From JBBQVZ01 sp963695975 (GTDB taxonomy: Bacteria > Actinomycetota > UBA4738 > HRBIN12): a stretch of DNA of 64,000 nucleotides. The notes beneath the pieces are model-generated. The model was not told the DNA's origin, ran no database searches, and saw only the letters and a list, made by a program, of their open reading frames with translations. The DNA lies in assembly GCA_963695975.1 (NCBI GenBank), contig CAVOIB010000002.1, forward strand, positions 806,001-870,000, given 5' to 3'. Numbering within the stretch: position 1 is the first letter of the stretch; the number at the start of each line of letters is the position of its first letter. The position numbers and the translations under genes are program-made. This document shows, one piece after another, positions 56,464 to 64,000 of this stretch.

Positions 56464-58362
56464 ATGAGTGCGCGTAGTAGAGCGAGGCGAGAGCTGCGCC
56501 TCCTTGGCATCGGCGTTGCCGTGATGGCGGCGATGGCATTTTCCGTCGCGTCCGCCGGGACCGATCATGTCTCGCCGACACCGTTCGGCGAACCGACCAA
56601 GGGGATCCCCAACCCCTCGAAGAACATCACCGCGGTTCGCGGCGACCGGATGTGGGGCTGGACCGAGCAGACCCGCTCCGAGGTGCTCGCCCGCCATGGC
56701 GTCGTTGCGACCAGCCAGCCGTTGGCCGCTCAGGCCGGTCTGCAGATCCTCAAGGACGGCGGCAACGCCATCGACGCTGCGGTCGCGACGGCGGCGATGT
56801 TGGGCGTCGTGGAGCCGCACAGCGCCGGGATCGGCGGTGACATGGAAGCGATCTACTATTCGGCGAAGGATCAGCGACTGTACGGACTGAATGCGGCCGG
56901 CTGGGCGCCTGCATCGGCAACGCCGGCCTTCTACCATGCGAAGGGACTGAACTACGTGCCGCCGTACGGCGTGCTCAGCGTGACCGTGCCCGGCGCCGTG
57001 GACGGCTGGAGCCGGCTCCTCAACCGGTTCGGCCGCATGTCACTCGCCCAGGTGCTCCAGCCATCGATCGAAACCGCCAGCCAGGGGTTCGGGCTGACCG
57101 AGCGGATCCGCGGCGACTGGAAGAGCTACAACAACTTCTACGTCGACAAGCTGCGCAAGGACCCCGAATCGAGCAAGGTGTTCCTCCGCGGCGGCCACGT
57201 GCCGGCCCTCTACAGCATCTTCCGGAACCCGCACCTGGCCCGGGCCTACGAGTTGCTGGCCAAGGACGGACCGAGCGCCTTCTACCGCGGCCCCATCGGG
57301 CGCGCCATCGTGCACCGGATGAACAGGGGCGGCGCGGACTGGAAGATGTCCGACCTGAGCTCGTTCAAGTCGCAGTGGGTGAAGCCGATCTCCACCAACT
57401 ACAAGGGTTACGACGTCTACCAGATGCGGCCACAGACGCAAGGCTTCGCCACGCTCGAGATGTTGAACATCCTTCAGGAGTGCGGGCCGCGCATGGGCTA
57501 TAACCTGCGCGCGCTCGGTCCTCGCTCGGCGGAGTTCTGGAGCATCCTGGTGCAGGCGAAGCGGCTCGCCTACGCGGACCTGCAGCGCTACAACGGCGAC
57601 CCGCGGTTCGTGCACATCCCCCTCAAGCGGCTGATCTCGACGCGCTACGCGCGGTCGCTGTGCAGCCAGATGAGCCTCACGCAGGCGCCCCCGCCGCTGG
57701 ATGCGAAGGCCAGCCGCGAAGCCTCAGTGTCCATCGCTGCTCCCGAGCGCGGCGATACCGTCTACCTGACGACAGCCGATCGGTGGGGCAACATGGCGTC
57801 GTTCATCTACAGCATCTATGACTACTTCGGATCGCAGATCTCCGTGCCTGGCTATGGGTTCCCGATGAACGACCGCGGATCGTTCTTCAACCTCGATCCG
57901 TCCTCGCCGGATGTGATCGCGCCGCACAAGCGGCCGTTCATGACCATCATCCCGGGGTTCGTGATGAAGGACGGCCAGCCGCTGCTCGCGTTCGGCAACA
58001 TGGGCGGCGACGAACAGGCGCAGGCCCAGGCCACAGAGATCGTGAACATGATCGACTTAGGTATGAACGTGCAGGCTGCGGGCGACGCCGCCCGGTTCCA
58101 CCACAGCCAGAGCGCGGACCGGGTCGATCTGGAATCGCAGCTGTACGACCTGGTCGGCGCGGAACTGAGCGCCATGGGCTACGACGTCAGGCGCGTCGCA
58201 GGTACCGACGACGTGTTCGGCGGCTACCAGGCGATCTACTTCCAGCGGGCGCCGAGGTCGAAAGCACCGCAGGAATGGACGACCGCGGGGGATCCACCCG
58301 TGAACGGCGTCTACCGGGCGGCGTCAGACTTCCGAAAGGACGGCGAAGCGGTCGGCTGGTAA
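56464..58362 (+). CDS. Secreted gamma-glutamyltransferase family protein
   Basis: A 632-residue Ntn-hydrolase precursor with a signal peptide (LLGIGVAVMAAMAFSVASAG). The large-chain motif GGNAIDAAVATAAMLGVVEP with HSAGIGGD is clear. Autocleavage and catalysis should use Thr432 in RGDTVYLTTADRWGNMAS, giving a small chain that contains KRPFMTIIPGFVMKDGQP. It would cleave gamma-glutamyl bonds (glutathione or other amides) outside the membrane. Both chains look complete. The GGT-type residues binding the gamma-glutamyl carboxylate are only partly recognisable, so a cephalosporin-acylase-like or other amidase role is possible. Confidence 0.87.
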   Translation: MSARSRARRELRLLGIGVAVMAAMAFSVASAGTDHVSPTPFGEPTKGIPNPSKNITAVRGDRMWGWTEQTRSEVLARHGVVATSQPLAAQAGLQILKDGGNAIDAAVATAAMLGVVEPHSAGIGGDMEAIYYSAKDQRLYGLNAAGWAPASATPAFYHAKGLNYVPPYGVLSVTVPGAVDGWSRLLNRFGRMSLAQVLQPSIETASQGFGLTERIRGDWKSYNNFYVDKLRKDPESSKVFLRGGHVPALYSIFRNPHLARAYELLAKDGPSAFYRGPIGRAIVHRMNRGGADWKMSDLSSFKSQWVKPISTNYKGYDVYQMRPQTQGFATLEMLNILQECGPRMGYNLRALGPRSAEFWSILVQAKRLAYADLQRYNGDPRFVHIPLKRLISTRYARSLCSQMSLTQAPPPLDAKASREASVSIAAPERGDTVYLTTADRWGNMASFIYSIYDYFGSQISVPGYGFPMNDRGSFFNLDPSSPDVIAPHKRPFMTIIPGFVMKDGQPLLAFGNMGGDEQAQAQATEIVNMIDLGMNVQAAGDAARFHHSQSADRVDLESQLYDLVGAELSAMGYDVRRVAGTDDVFGGYQAIYFQRAPRSKAPQEWTTAGDPPVNGVYRAASDFRKDGEAVGW

Positions 58363-58379
58363 CCCCTCAGCCGAGGGGT
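58362..58379 (+). terminator. Stem-loop directly after the gamma-glutamyltransferase stop
   Basis: ACCCCTC-AGCC-GAGGGGT forms a perfect 7-base-pair stem with a 4-base loop starting at the stop codon's last base. There is no U-tract, so termination efficiency is uncertain. Confidence 0.45.
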
Positions 58380-58592
58380 GGTGGGCCTCCAACGGCGGCC
58401 CGCCACCCCCTCCGCCTGCAGAAGCTCCTGGGGACCGGTCGGCTGCGGCGAGCACCCTGTCGGCGAGCCCGGTCTCCAACTCGGATGCGCCTGAACGCGG
58501 CAGAGCCATGGTGGATCCCCCCGAGCGTCGACGGACCCTTGAACCTGGGCGAGTCGGACTAGACTGCGACGTCCCATCCAGCGGAAGTTGCC

Positions 58593-60345
58593 ATGGTCGA
58601 ACGAGATCACCGAAGGCGGACCGGTCCGGGCCTGGTGTCGGCGGGAGCGGTGGTGTTCGCCCTCCTCGTTGCGAGCCTCGTTCCGGGGATGCCGGCCGGG
58701 GCCGTCGTCGCAGGGACATCGAGCGCGCGACGATCTATCCCGCCGCCCGTGAGCAAGGGCACGCTGAAGATCGTCGGCGACATGGCGGACGGCGGCGTGG
58801 TCGAAGCGAAGGGGCTCTCGTGGGCACCTCCCGACCTCCCCTCCGGAGAGCGCCTCCTCAGCTTCCAGGTGGCGTACGTCTGGCGGGCATGTGCAGGGGG
58901 GTCATGTGTGCCCGCATCCGATACGACCGCGACGCCGTTCGCCGCGAGCCGCTACATCGTCGGCCACGCGGACGTGGGGAAGCGCCTGAAGTTGACGGAG
59001 ACCGCGACCGAGGTGGTGGAGACCGATCCCGCGACCTTCTCGTTCAGCGTCGTCCGCGCCTCGGTGACCGCCACGACGACCGCGTCCGTGCAGGGGTTCG
59101 CCGGCCGGGCGCCGAGGACCGAGTTCGTCAACGGGACGCCCGAGCAGCGCACGGCCTCGACCGAGGAGTACTTCCAGGTCGATCCGCCGCACTTCGATAC
59201 GGCGGACCCGACGCCGCGTCTCTCCTACCGGATCGACGGCGGGGGATGGAAGACCGTGTCATCCAGGTACCGCTTCTACACGGGGACGCTCGACGTCGGA
59301 CCACACCACGTGACGGTGCGCACCTCGAACGCAGCAGGGGCGACGACGACCTCGTTCCACTGGCAGGTCATCCCCATGCCGGCGCCCGAGCCCTGCGTGG
59401 CGCCCCCCTTCGGTGCGTGCTGGTATCCGCCGCACCTCGACAGCACCAACCACCCTATGCGTTGGGACTGGCAGATCGGGCGTGTGACGCCGCTCGAACG
59501 CACCGGCTCCGGCGCCGTCGACATCTACGACATCGACGGGTTCCTCACGACCACCGCCGAGGTCGACCAGATCCACACGACGTGGCAAGCGGCGACCCTG
59601 CCCCACCCGAAGGCCATCTGTTACCTGGACCTCGCGTGGGAGGACTACCGGCCGGACGCGACGGCGACGCAGTACGGAGGCAGGTTCCCGGCCGACACGA
59701 TCGGCAACGTCTACTACGGCTATCCGCAGGAGCGGTGGGTCGACTTCCGCCAGCTCGATGCGCTCAAGCCGATGCTCGACGCGCGGATCGCCATGTGCGC
59801 GCAGAAAGGGTTCGACGCCGTCGAGTTGGACGACATCGACAGCTTCGAGCCCGCGTCGACGAGCGGTTTCAACCTCACGCCGGGCGACGCGCAGAACCTT
59901 CTGGCCTGGGTCGACAACGAGGTCCATCGCATGGGGATGGCGGTGCTCTGGAAGAACACCGGCATCCTCAGCTGGTGGGGACGCGACTACAGCGACGGTG
60001 CGGTCGTGGAGGAGTGCTACGTCTACAGCGAGTGCTTCTCCTCTCAGGTCGCGGGAGGGTCGAACGTCGGCATCACCTGTACACCCCTCGCCGGGCTCGA
60101 CCCCGTGCGGGTGGGACGACTTCACCACCGACGTCACCGCGAACCAGCCGACCGGGAAATGGGTCGGGGAGGCCGAGTACGGCGCAGATCACTACGTGTG
60201 CGACCCCGGGCAGACGTGCTCGCACAAGAAGTCGTTCGCCACCTACTGCGACGTCATCTACGGCCAGAGCTACGGCTTCGCGGCCGTCAAGTTCGACGTC
60301 AACCTTGATGGGAAGACGTTCTTCCCGTGTCCGAGCGGCGCCTGA
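58593..60345 (+). pseudogene. Secreted GH114-type glycoside hydrolase (endo-polygalactosaminidase-like), one-base frameshift
   Basis: The signal peptide (VFALLVASLVPGMPAGAVVA) is followed by a beta-rich region (60-280) and a GH114 barrel from about 290: RWDWQIGRV, AVDIYDIDGF, HPKAICYLDLAWEDYRPDA, FDAVELDDIDSFEP and VLWKNTGILSWWG. The frame is intact to about 60105 and then turns to shadow (RVGRLHHRRHREP). The true end continues one base over: CGWDDFTTDVTANQPTGKWV to KFDVNLDGKTFFPC, stop at 60345. Deleting one G near 60105 in CCCCGTGCGGG restores about 583 residues. GH114 enzymes cleave galactosamine-rich exopolysaccharide; the catalytic Asp region (ELDDID) is present. Either a sequencing indel or a fresh mutation. 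Confidence 0.68.
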
Positions 60346-60560
60346 TCCGGATCCACCGCGTGGGGGACCCGCCCTTCGGGCGCGATGTCGTGAAGCCGCC
60401 TGCCACGGTGCCGCTCGTGTCGCTGAACATCGCGTAGTCGGGCATGTTCGGGTCCGTCTGGATCTTCCAACCGAAGGCACCTCCGAAGAACCGACCGAGC
60501 TCCTCCGATTCGACCCTCCTCGCGATGGAACTCGATCCACTCGATCGCGCCGTGTGTGAT
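60299..60560 (-). pseudogene. VOC/glyoxalase-family remnant
   Basis: A perfect Shine-Dalgarno (GGGAGGAGG) precedes ATC 60560 where a start codon is expected; the frame reads THGAIEWIEFHREE, then needs removal of one G in the GGG at 60514-60516 to continue VESEELGRFFGGAFGWKIQT, DPNMPDYAMFSDTSGTVAGG and FTTSRPKGGS. This is the first half of a VOC-fold protein; after about 60355 the sequence runs antisense into the end of the GH114 gene and homology ends. A lost start, a frameshift and truncation together point to real decay. Confidence 0.55.
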
Positions 60561-60653
60561 CGCGCCTCCTCCCAGGAGAGCTGAGGGTATACGGTCCGGT
60601 GAGGAACACGGGCGCCAGTCTGGATGTGTCATCCGATCGCATGGAAGGTCGAC

Positions 60654-61049
60654 ATGTGGCATGCAACCAGTGAGTTCGCGGTGGGATCGTGGAACGAGGA
60701 GACGTACATGGAGCTCGACGGTGAGGCCAAGCTCACACGAGCGAGCGTCACCGGGAGCCTGACCGGCGACATCACCGGCACCAGCGAAACCGAGTGGCTG
60801 ATGGTCTATCGACAGGACGGCACGGCACGCTACGTCGGGCTGCAACGGGTGGACGGATCGCTCGGAGGGAAGGACGGCAGCTTCGTCGTCGAGAACAACG
60901 GCGCTTTCGACGGTGGCGAGGCGAAGGGAACCTGGTCGGTGGTCCCGGGCTCCGGCACCGGTGACCTCGCCGGGCTCAAGGGCGAAGGAACGTTCAACGC
61001 GCCGCTCGGCGAGAAAGCGACGATCAGTATCGAGTACACGTTCGAATGA
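60654..61049 (+). CDS. DUF3224 domain protein
   Basis: A 131-residue beta-barrel-like protein: WHATSEFAVGSWNEETYMEL, TGSLTGDITGTSETEWLMVY, YVGLQRVDGSLGGKDGSFVV and GTGDLAGLKGEGTFNAPLGE follow DUF3224, a family with lipocalin-like character and no known function. ATG 60654 with GGAAGG upstream is preferred to GTG 60624. Confidence 0.8.
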   Translation: MWHATSEFAVGSWNEETYMELDGEAKLTRASVTGSLTGDITGTSETEWLMVYRQDGTARYVGLQRVDGSLGGKDGSFVVENNGAFDGGEAKGTWSVVPGSGTGDLAGLKGEGTFNAPLGEKATISIEYTFE

Positions 61050-61095
61050 CCGGCGGCCCCTGCCCGGTTCCGACGGACCGGTCGAGCAGCTGGCA

Positions 61096-61506
61096 CTAGC
61101 GGGACGAGGACTCGTTCAGGCTAACGGCAGCTCGGATGAGGGTCGCGAACGCCTTGTCATCGATCTCATCGTCCTCGTGGAAGTCGATCGCGCGCCGGGT
61201 GTTGCCTTCGAGGCTTGAGTTGAACAGTCCCGAAGGATCCTTCAGCGAGGCCCCCTTGAAGAACGTAAGTTTCACGACGCTCTTGTACGTCTCGCCGGTG
61301 CAGATCGGACCTTGGTGAGACCACACCGGAACCCCGGGATTGGTAGCCTTTCTCCACTTCCACTCCTCGACCACTTCGGGGTCGGCCTGCTTGATCAGGG
61401 CGCGAAGCCTGGAGAGGGTCTTGCCCCGCCAGTCGCCCAGTTCTTCGATCCTCGCGTCTATCAGCTGAGATGGAGACTCGACCTTCTGCGCGGAACTCTT
61501 CTTCAT
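61096..61506 (-). CDS. DUF1801 (YdhG-like) protein
   Basis: A 136-residue protein: VESPSQLIDARIEELGDWRG, LIKQADPEVVEEWKWRKATN then PGVPVWSHQGPICTGETYKS and VKLTFFKGASLKDPSGLFNS are the DUF1801 pattern. The function is unknown. ATG 61506, 12 bases after the PIN gene stop, so the two may share a transcript. Confidence 0.83.
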   Translation of the reverse strand: MKKSSAQKVESPSQLIDARIEELGDWRGKTLSRLRALIKQADPEVVEEWKWRKATNPGVPVWSHQGPICTGETYKSVVKLTFFKGASLKDPSGLFNSSLEGNTRRAIDFHEDDEIDDKAFATLIRAAVSLNESSSR

Positions 61507-61517
61507 GATCCGGCTTC

Positions 61518-61913
61518 CTAACGTAGCGCGTCGATCGACGCGGTCGCGACGACCCCTTCGACGCTGCGCGCCAGTTTCGCGTCCAGGGTCATGAACGCGT
61601 CTGCCTGCAGCTGAGTGAGTGCGATGTACTCGGCCGTATAGGTTTCTGCCCATCCCATGCGCTCCGCCACCTCCCAGGCCCGACGCCGGAGTACGGCGTC
61701 GCCGAGGAGCCGGACCTTGATCCGCCCGATGCGCTCGAGGCGGTCGCGCGCGACGTCCGCGGGGAGCTCGCCGCGATGGAGGGCCTCGTGCAGGGCCGAC
61801 AGCGTCTGGGATCGCAAGAGGGTGGGGGCGAGGAGCTCGTGGTCGCTGGAGACTTCGAGCCCCGAACTAGCCAGGTGGAGGACGGCGCTGGTGTCAACGA
61901 CGAACCTAGTCAT
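61518..61913 (-). CDS. PIN-domain protein without a visible antitoxin
   Basis: A 131-residue PIN protein: TRFVVDTSAVLHLASSG, LLAPTLLRSQTLSALHEALH, AETYTAEYIALTQLQADAFM and TLDAKLARSVEGVV. The acidic residues are present. No antitoxin frame was found in the 149 bases upstream, which sets it apart from the other PIN genes here. ATG 61913. Confidence 0.78.
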   Translation of the reverse strand: MTRFVVDTSAVLHLASSGLEVSSDHELLAPTLLRSQTLSALHEALHRGELPADVARDRLERIGRIKVRLLGDAVLRRRAWEVAERMGWAETYTAEYIALTQLQADAFMTLDAKLARSVEGVVATASIDALR

Positions 61914-62062
61914 CGAGTGCCTCACATCGGGTGTAGGAGCGTTACGACGCTACCATCGCGCCCTCCAGGGAACACCGCCTAGCGCTACGCGAAGCCCAGG
62001 ACGCCCGCTCGAATGAGATCGATGAGCTTCGCGTGAACCGGAGACCATGAGTGAGCGCGAGC

Positions 62063-63019
62063 TCACGTCGAGGACGAACCGGACGCCTCGCGATCGCGGA
62101 ACCACCCGACGGTCGCTGCGATGGCGTCGGCCAGCGGCGTCTCCACGAACGGTCCGAAGGCCGACTGGAACTTCGAGGTGTCGACGATCCAGGGGTCGGT
62201 CCATTGGTAGATCGTCTCTTTGATCTCGCGGACCATCGGGCTGAAGATGCCCGCGATCTGCAACATCACGGGCGAGACGGCGGAGATCCGCTGTGGTGTG
62301 TCGGCCGCGTCGCAAACGGCCGTCAGGAACTCACGGCCGGTCACGGCCGGTCCCGCCGGAAGGTGCCAGACCTCTCCGTCGGCTCCCTCCTCGGTTCCCA
62401 ACGTCACCAGGCCACGCGCCATGTCCGGCAGGTAGGACACCGTGTGCGGCTGGTCGAGGGACCCCAGCCATGACAGCTTCTTGCCTCGCAGGACCGACGC
62501 GAACACGCGTTCCCCGAGACCGCTGTCGATCCCTCGAGGTCCGTAGTAGTCGCTCGAACGTCCGATCGCCACGCGGAGCTTCCCCTCCGCGTTCGCGCGC
62601 AGCAGTTCGGCTGCGAGCTCGACGCGGGTGCGCCCCTTCTTGCCCTGGGCGGTTGCGGGGCTGTCTTCACGCAGCGGGTTGGTGCCCGGCGCGTACACAT
62701 ACAGGTTGTCCGCGAACACGAGCTTGGCACCCACGGCAGCCGTGGCATCGACGATGCGCCGGTTCATCTCCGGGAACTCCTGCGGCCACCGCGTGTAGGC
62801 GGGTTGCGCGCACTGGTAGACGACCGCGGCGCCGGCGAGTGCCGCCGAGAGCGCCTCCGGGTCGGTGACGTCGGCGCCGACCAGCTCCGCACCCTCGGGT
62901 TGGAACCCCGTGCCGCTCCGGGTCACGCCCCGGCCGGGCAACTCCCGGCGGACCAGTTCCTCCAGTACGGCGCTTCCGGTACCGCCGTTGGATCCGAGCA
63001 CCACATGCAGCCCACTCAC
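62063..63019 (-). CDS. NAD(P)-dependent epimerase/dehydratase (extended SDR)
   Basis: A 318-residue extended SDR. The nucleotide motif is a variant, HVVLGSNGGTGSAVLEELV (GxxGGTG), followed by VGADVTDPEAL, FADNLYVYAP, where the usual YxxxK is not clear, and IGRSSDYYGPRGID. It fits the atypical or NmrA/epimerase-like group and may bind rather than turn over NADP. GTG 63019 follows GAAGGGG by 6 bases; the frame is open a further 72 bases upstream. Confidence 0.8.
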   Translation of the reverse strand: MSGLHVVLGSNGGTGSAVLEELVRRELPGRGVTRSGTGFQPEGAELVGADVTDPEALSAALAGAAVVYQCAQPAYTRWPQEFPEMNRRIVDATAAVGAKLVFADNLYVYAPGTNPLREDSPATAQGKKGRTRVELAAELLRANAEGKLRVAIGRSSDYYGPRGIDSGLGERVFASVLRGKKLSWLGSLDQPHTVSYLPDMARGLVTLGTEEGADGEVWHLPAGPAVTGREFLTAVCDAADTPQRISAVSPVMLQIAGIFSPMVREIKETIYQWTDPWIVDTSKFQSAFGPFVETPLADAIAATVGWFRDREASGSSST

Positions 63020-63202
63020 GCTCGGCCCCTTCGCCTCGTCACGTATCCGGCTCTTCCTGGTCGTGATGGTAGTGCCCCCGACCGCTGACACCTCTACCGC
63101 GTGATCGGTGCATAGGCCTGTCTCGTGGGTTGACGGAGTTGGCGGCGTGACTACCTCCGTGGGCGGATCCCGCCGAACAGGGGGAGCAACGGCCTGATGT
63201 GA

Positions 63203-63553
63203 TCAGCAGGTCACGTGCAGGATCGCGTTCGTGTCCTTCGCCTCAGCCTGCAAGGCCCGGATGGCTTCACGGGTCGGGACGGTAACTAGCTCCACCTCGC
63301 GACGGAGGGCCTCGTGCCTCACCTCGTCCATCACGGGAAGGGCGCCATCAGCCCCGGTCCCGACCACGAGGCGCCGGCAATCCCAGGGGATGTTCTCCTC
63401 GATCGACAGCGGGGTGTGGCCGAAGGCAGAGCGGAGGGGCCTCGACTTCTTCTTCTTGCGCTTGCGGACCTGACCACGATCGATCACCACGTCGTGCTCG
63501 TACGTCACGCCGTCGATGCGGATCGAGCCGAAGGTGAACCGGTCTATGCGCAT
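63203..63553 (-). CDS. Mth938-fold (AAMDC/DUF498-like) protein
   Basis: A 116-residue protein: DRFTFGSIRIDGVTYEHDVV, SIEENIPWDCRRLVVGTGAD then GALPVMDEVRHEALRREVEL and ALQAEAKDTNAILHVTC match the Mth938 domain. A basic stretch (RKRKKKKSRPLR) lies near residue 32. Function unknown. ATG 63553, 10 bases after the SGNH stop, so co-transcription is likely. Confidence 0.8.
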   Translation of the reverse strand: MRIDRFTFGSIRIDGVTYEHDVVIDRGQVRKRKKKKSRPLRSAFGHTPLSIEENIPWDCRRLVVGTGADGALPVMDEVRHEALRREVELVTVPTREAIRALQAEAKDTNAILHVTC

Positions 63554-63563
63554 CTCGACGGCA

Positions 63564-64000
63564 TCACGCGAGCAGACCCTGGAGCACTCGGTCGAACGTG
63601 CGCGCGATCTGCTGGTAGCCGGTCCGGTTCGCGTGCGGGTCGCCGAAGAACTTCGTCGAGCAGAACCACGTCCACCTGCAGGCGAGGGCGACGTTCACGG
63701 GGATCCGACCGCGGCCGGGCACCACGACGGTGTCCGTGAAGTCGTCGATCCGGAACGTCGCGGCCACGTCCGCCACCGCGGCCCCGGCGTCCCGGTACGC
63801 GCTCGCGAGACCGGCGTTCAGCACGGCGATGACCTGCAGGCTGGCTCGCGCCAGCGCGCGACCTCCCGGGACCAGACCCCAGAACCCGAGGAGCGGGTCG
63901 TAGTACGTCATGGCGACGATCGGCACGTCCGGTCCCGCCGCGGCACCCAAGGCATCGACGATGTCTGTGATCCTCGTCCGCTAGCCGGGGGAGCAGATCG
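63564..64000 (-). CDS. SGNH/GDSL hydrolase, N-terminus off the window and apparently frameshifted
   Basis: The C-terminal half of an SGNH esterase: AAAGPDVPIVAMTYYDPLLG, LARASLQVIAVLNAGLASAY, VADVAATFRIDDFTDTV and the catalytic Asp-x-x-His equivalent GDPHANRTGYQQIARTF. An in-frame TAG occurs at 63983-63981; removing one G at 63972-63973 would join it to the better frame LLPRLADE then ITDIVDALG, so an indel is likely. The nucleophile Ser block lies beyond the window. Cysteines in CRWTWFCS suggest an exported protein. Confidence 0.65.

Noticed and set aside
58508..60559. Open frame of 683 codons in another frame across the GH114 gene
   Set aside because: Low-complexity Arg/Gly-rich translation; GH114 motifs lie in the chosen frames.
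1..64000. Search by eye for CRISPR arrays, tRNA, rRNA, transposases and integrases
   Set aside because: No regularly spaced direct repeats, no cloverleaf with a TTCGA-type arm that held up and no DDE or tyrosine-recombinase motif was found.

Overview
The window is high-GC DNA (roughly two thirds G+C by eye) with many GTG starts, tight 4-base ATGA/GTGA gene overlaps, two luciferase-like (LLM) oxidoreductases of F420-type families, MMPL and Kup transporters and hydrolase-cyclase fusions. This suggests an environmental, probably uncultured Actinomycetota genome; Chloroflexota cannot be excluded. No rRNA, tRNA, CRISPR array, insertion sequence, integrase or phage gene was recognised. The left and right edges each cut a gene.

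Layout. (1) 1-6084, minus strand: an operon of a PfkB sugar/nucleoside kinase, a beta-ureidopropionase-like amidase, an LLM oxidoreductase and an NMT1/THI5-type ABC transporter (permease, ATPase, permease, lipoprotein), reading as uptake and breakdown of a pyrimidine- or hydantoin-like compound. (2) 6141-12523: a polysaccharide-deacetylase-like protein and a clan GH-A glycoside hydrolase face a three-gene CUT1 sugar importer. (3) 12671-13610: two small housekeeping-type genes. (4) 13632-22440, plus strand: an LLM enzyme, a molybdenum hydroxylase in two chains, a 6-hydroxynicotinate reductase homologue, UPF0280, DUF1185, an enamidase homologue and a small ABM-fold protein. This matches the reductive nicotinate route known from Eubacterium barkeri and Azorhizobium, and is the most interesting system in the window. 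(5) 22741-28617: a spermidine-dehydrogenase-like flavoprotein, a TetR regulator facing a secreted M28 peptidase, and a hydrolase-cyclase fusion.

(6) 28669-45755 is an accessory zone with six toxin-antitoxin type loci (XRE/nucleotidyltransferase, RHH/MazF, Phd/PIN, Phd/RelE, VapB/PIN, Xre/RES). They are interleaved with sthA, an acyltransferase, an SQR-like flavoprotein, a SIMPL protein, a DmdA-like demethylase, a metallo-beta-lactamase fold hydrolase, a CocE/NonD hydrolase, a ferredoxin, two copies of a proline/glutamate-rich miniprotein, a secreted HNH-like lipoprotein and a tandem duplication of a small membrane coiled-coil gene. Every TA locus has a -10-like hexamer 6-8 bases before its start codon, so leaderless mRNAs are likely, and four have a clear inverted repeat over or beside it. 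(7) 45786-56184: ABC exporter, MMPL, Kup, a second hydrolase-cyclase, two DUF4386 membrane proteins and a quinone-oxidoreductase-like enzyme. (8) 56464-64000: a secreted gamma-glutamyltransferase, a secreted GH114-type protein, a VOC pseudogene, DUF3224, DUF1801, an orphan PIN protein, an epimerase, an Mth938-fold protein and a partial SGNH hydrolase.

Five genes (DUF1185, HNH lipoprotein, GH114, VOC remnant, SGNH) look broken by one extra base. All five are +1 and several lie in short G runs, so residual sequencing indels are a serious alternative to real pseudogenes.
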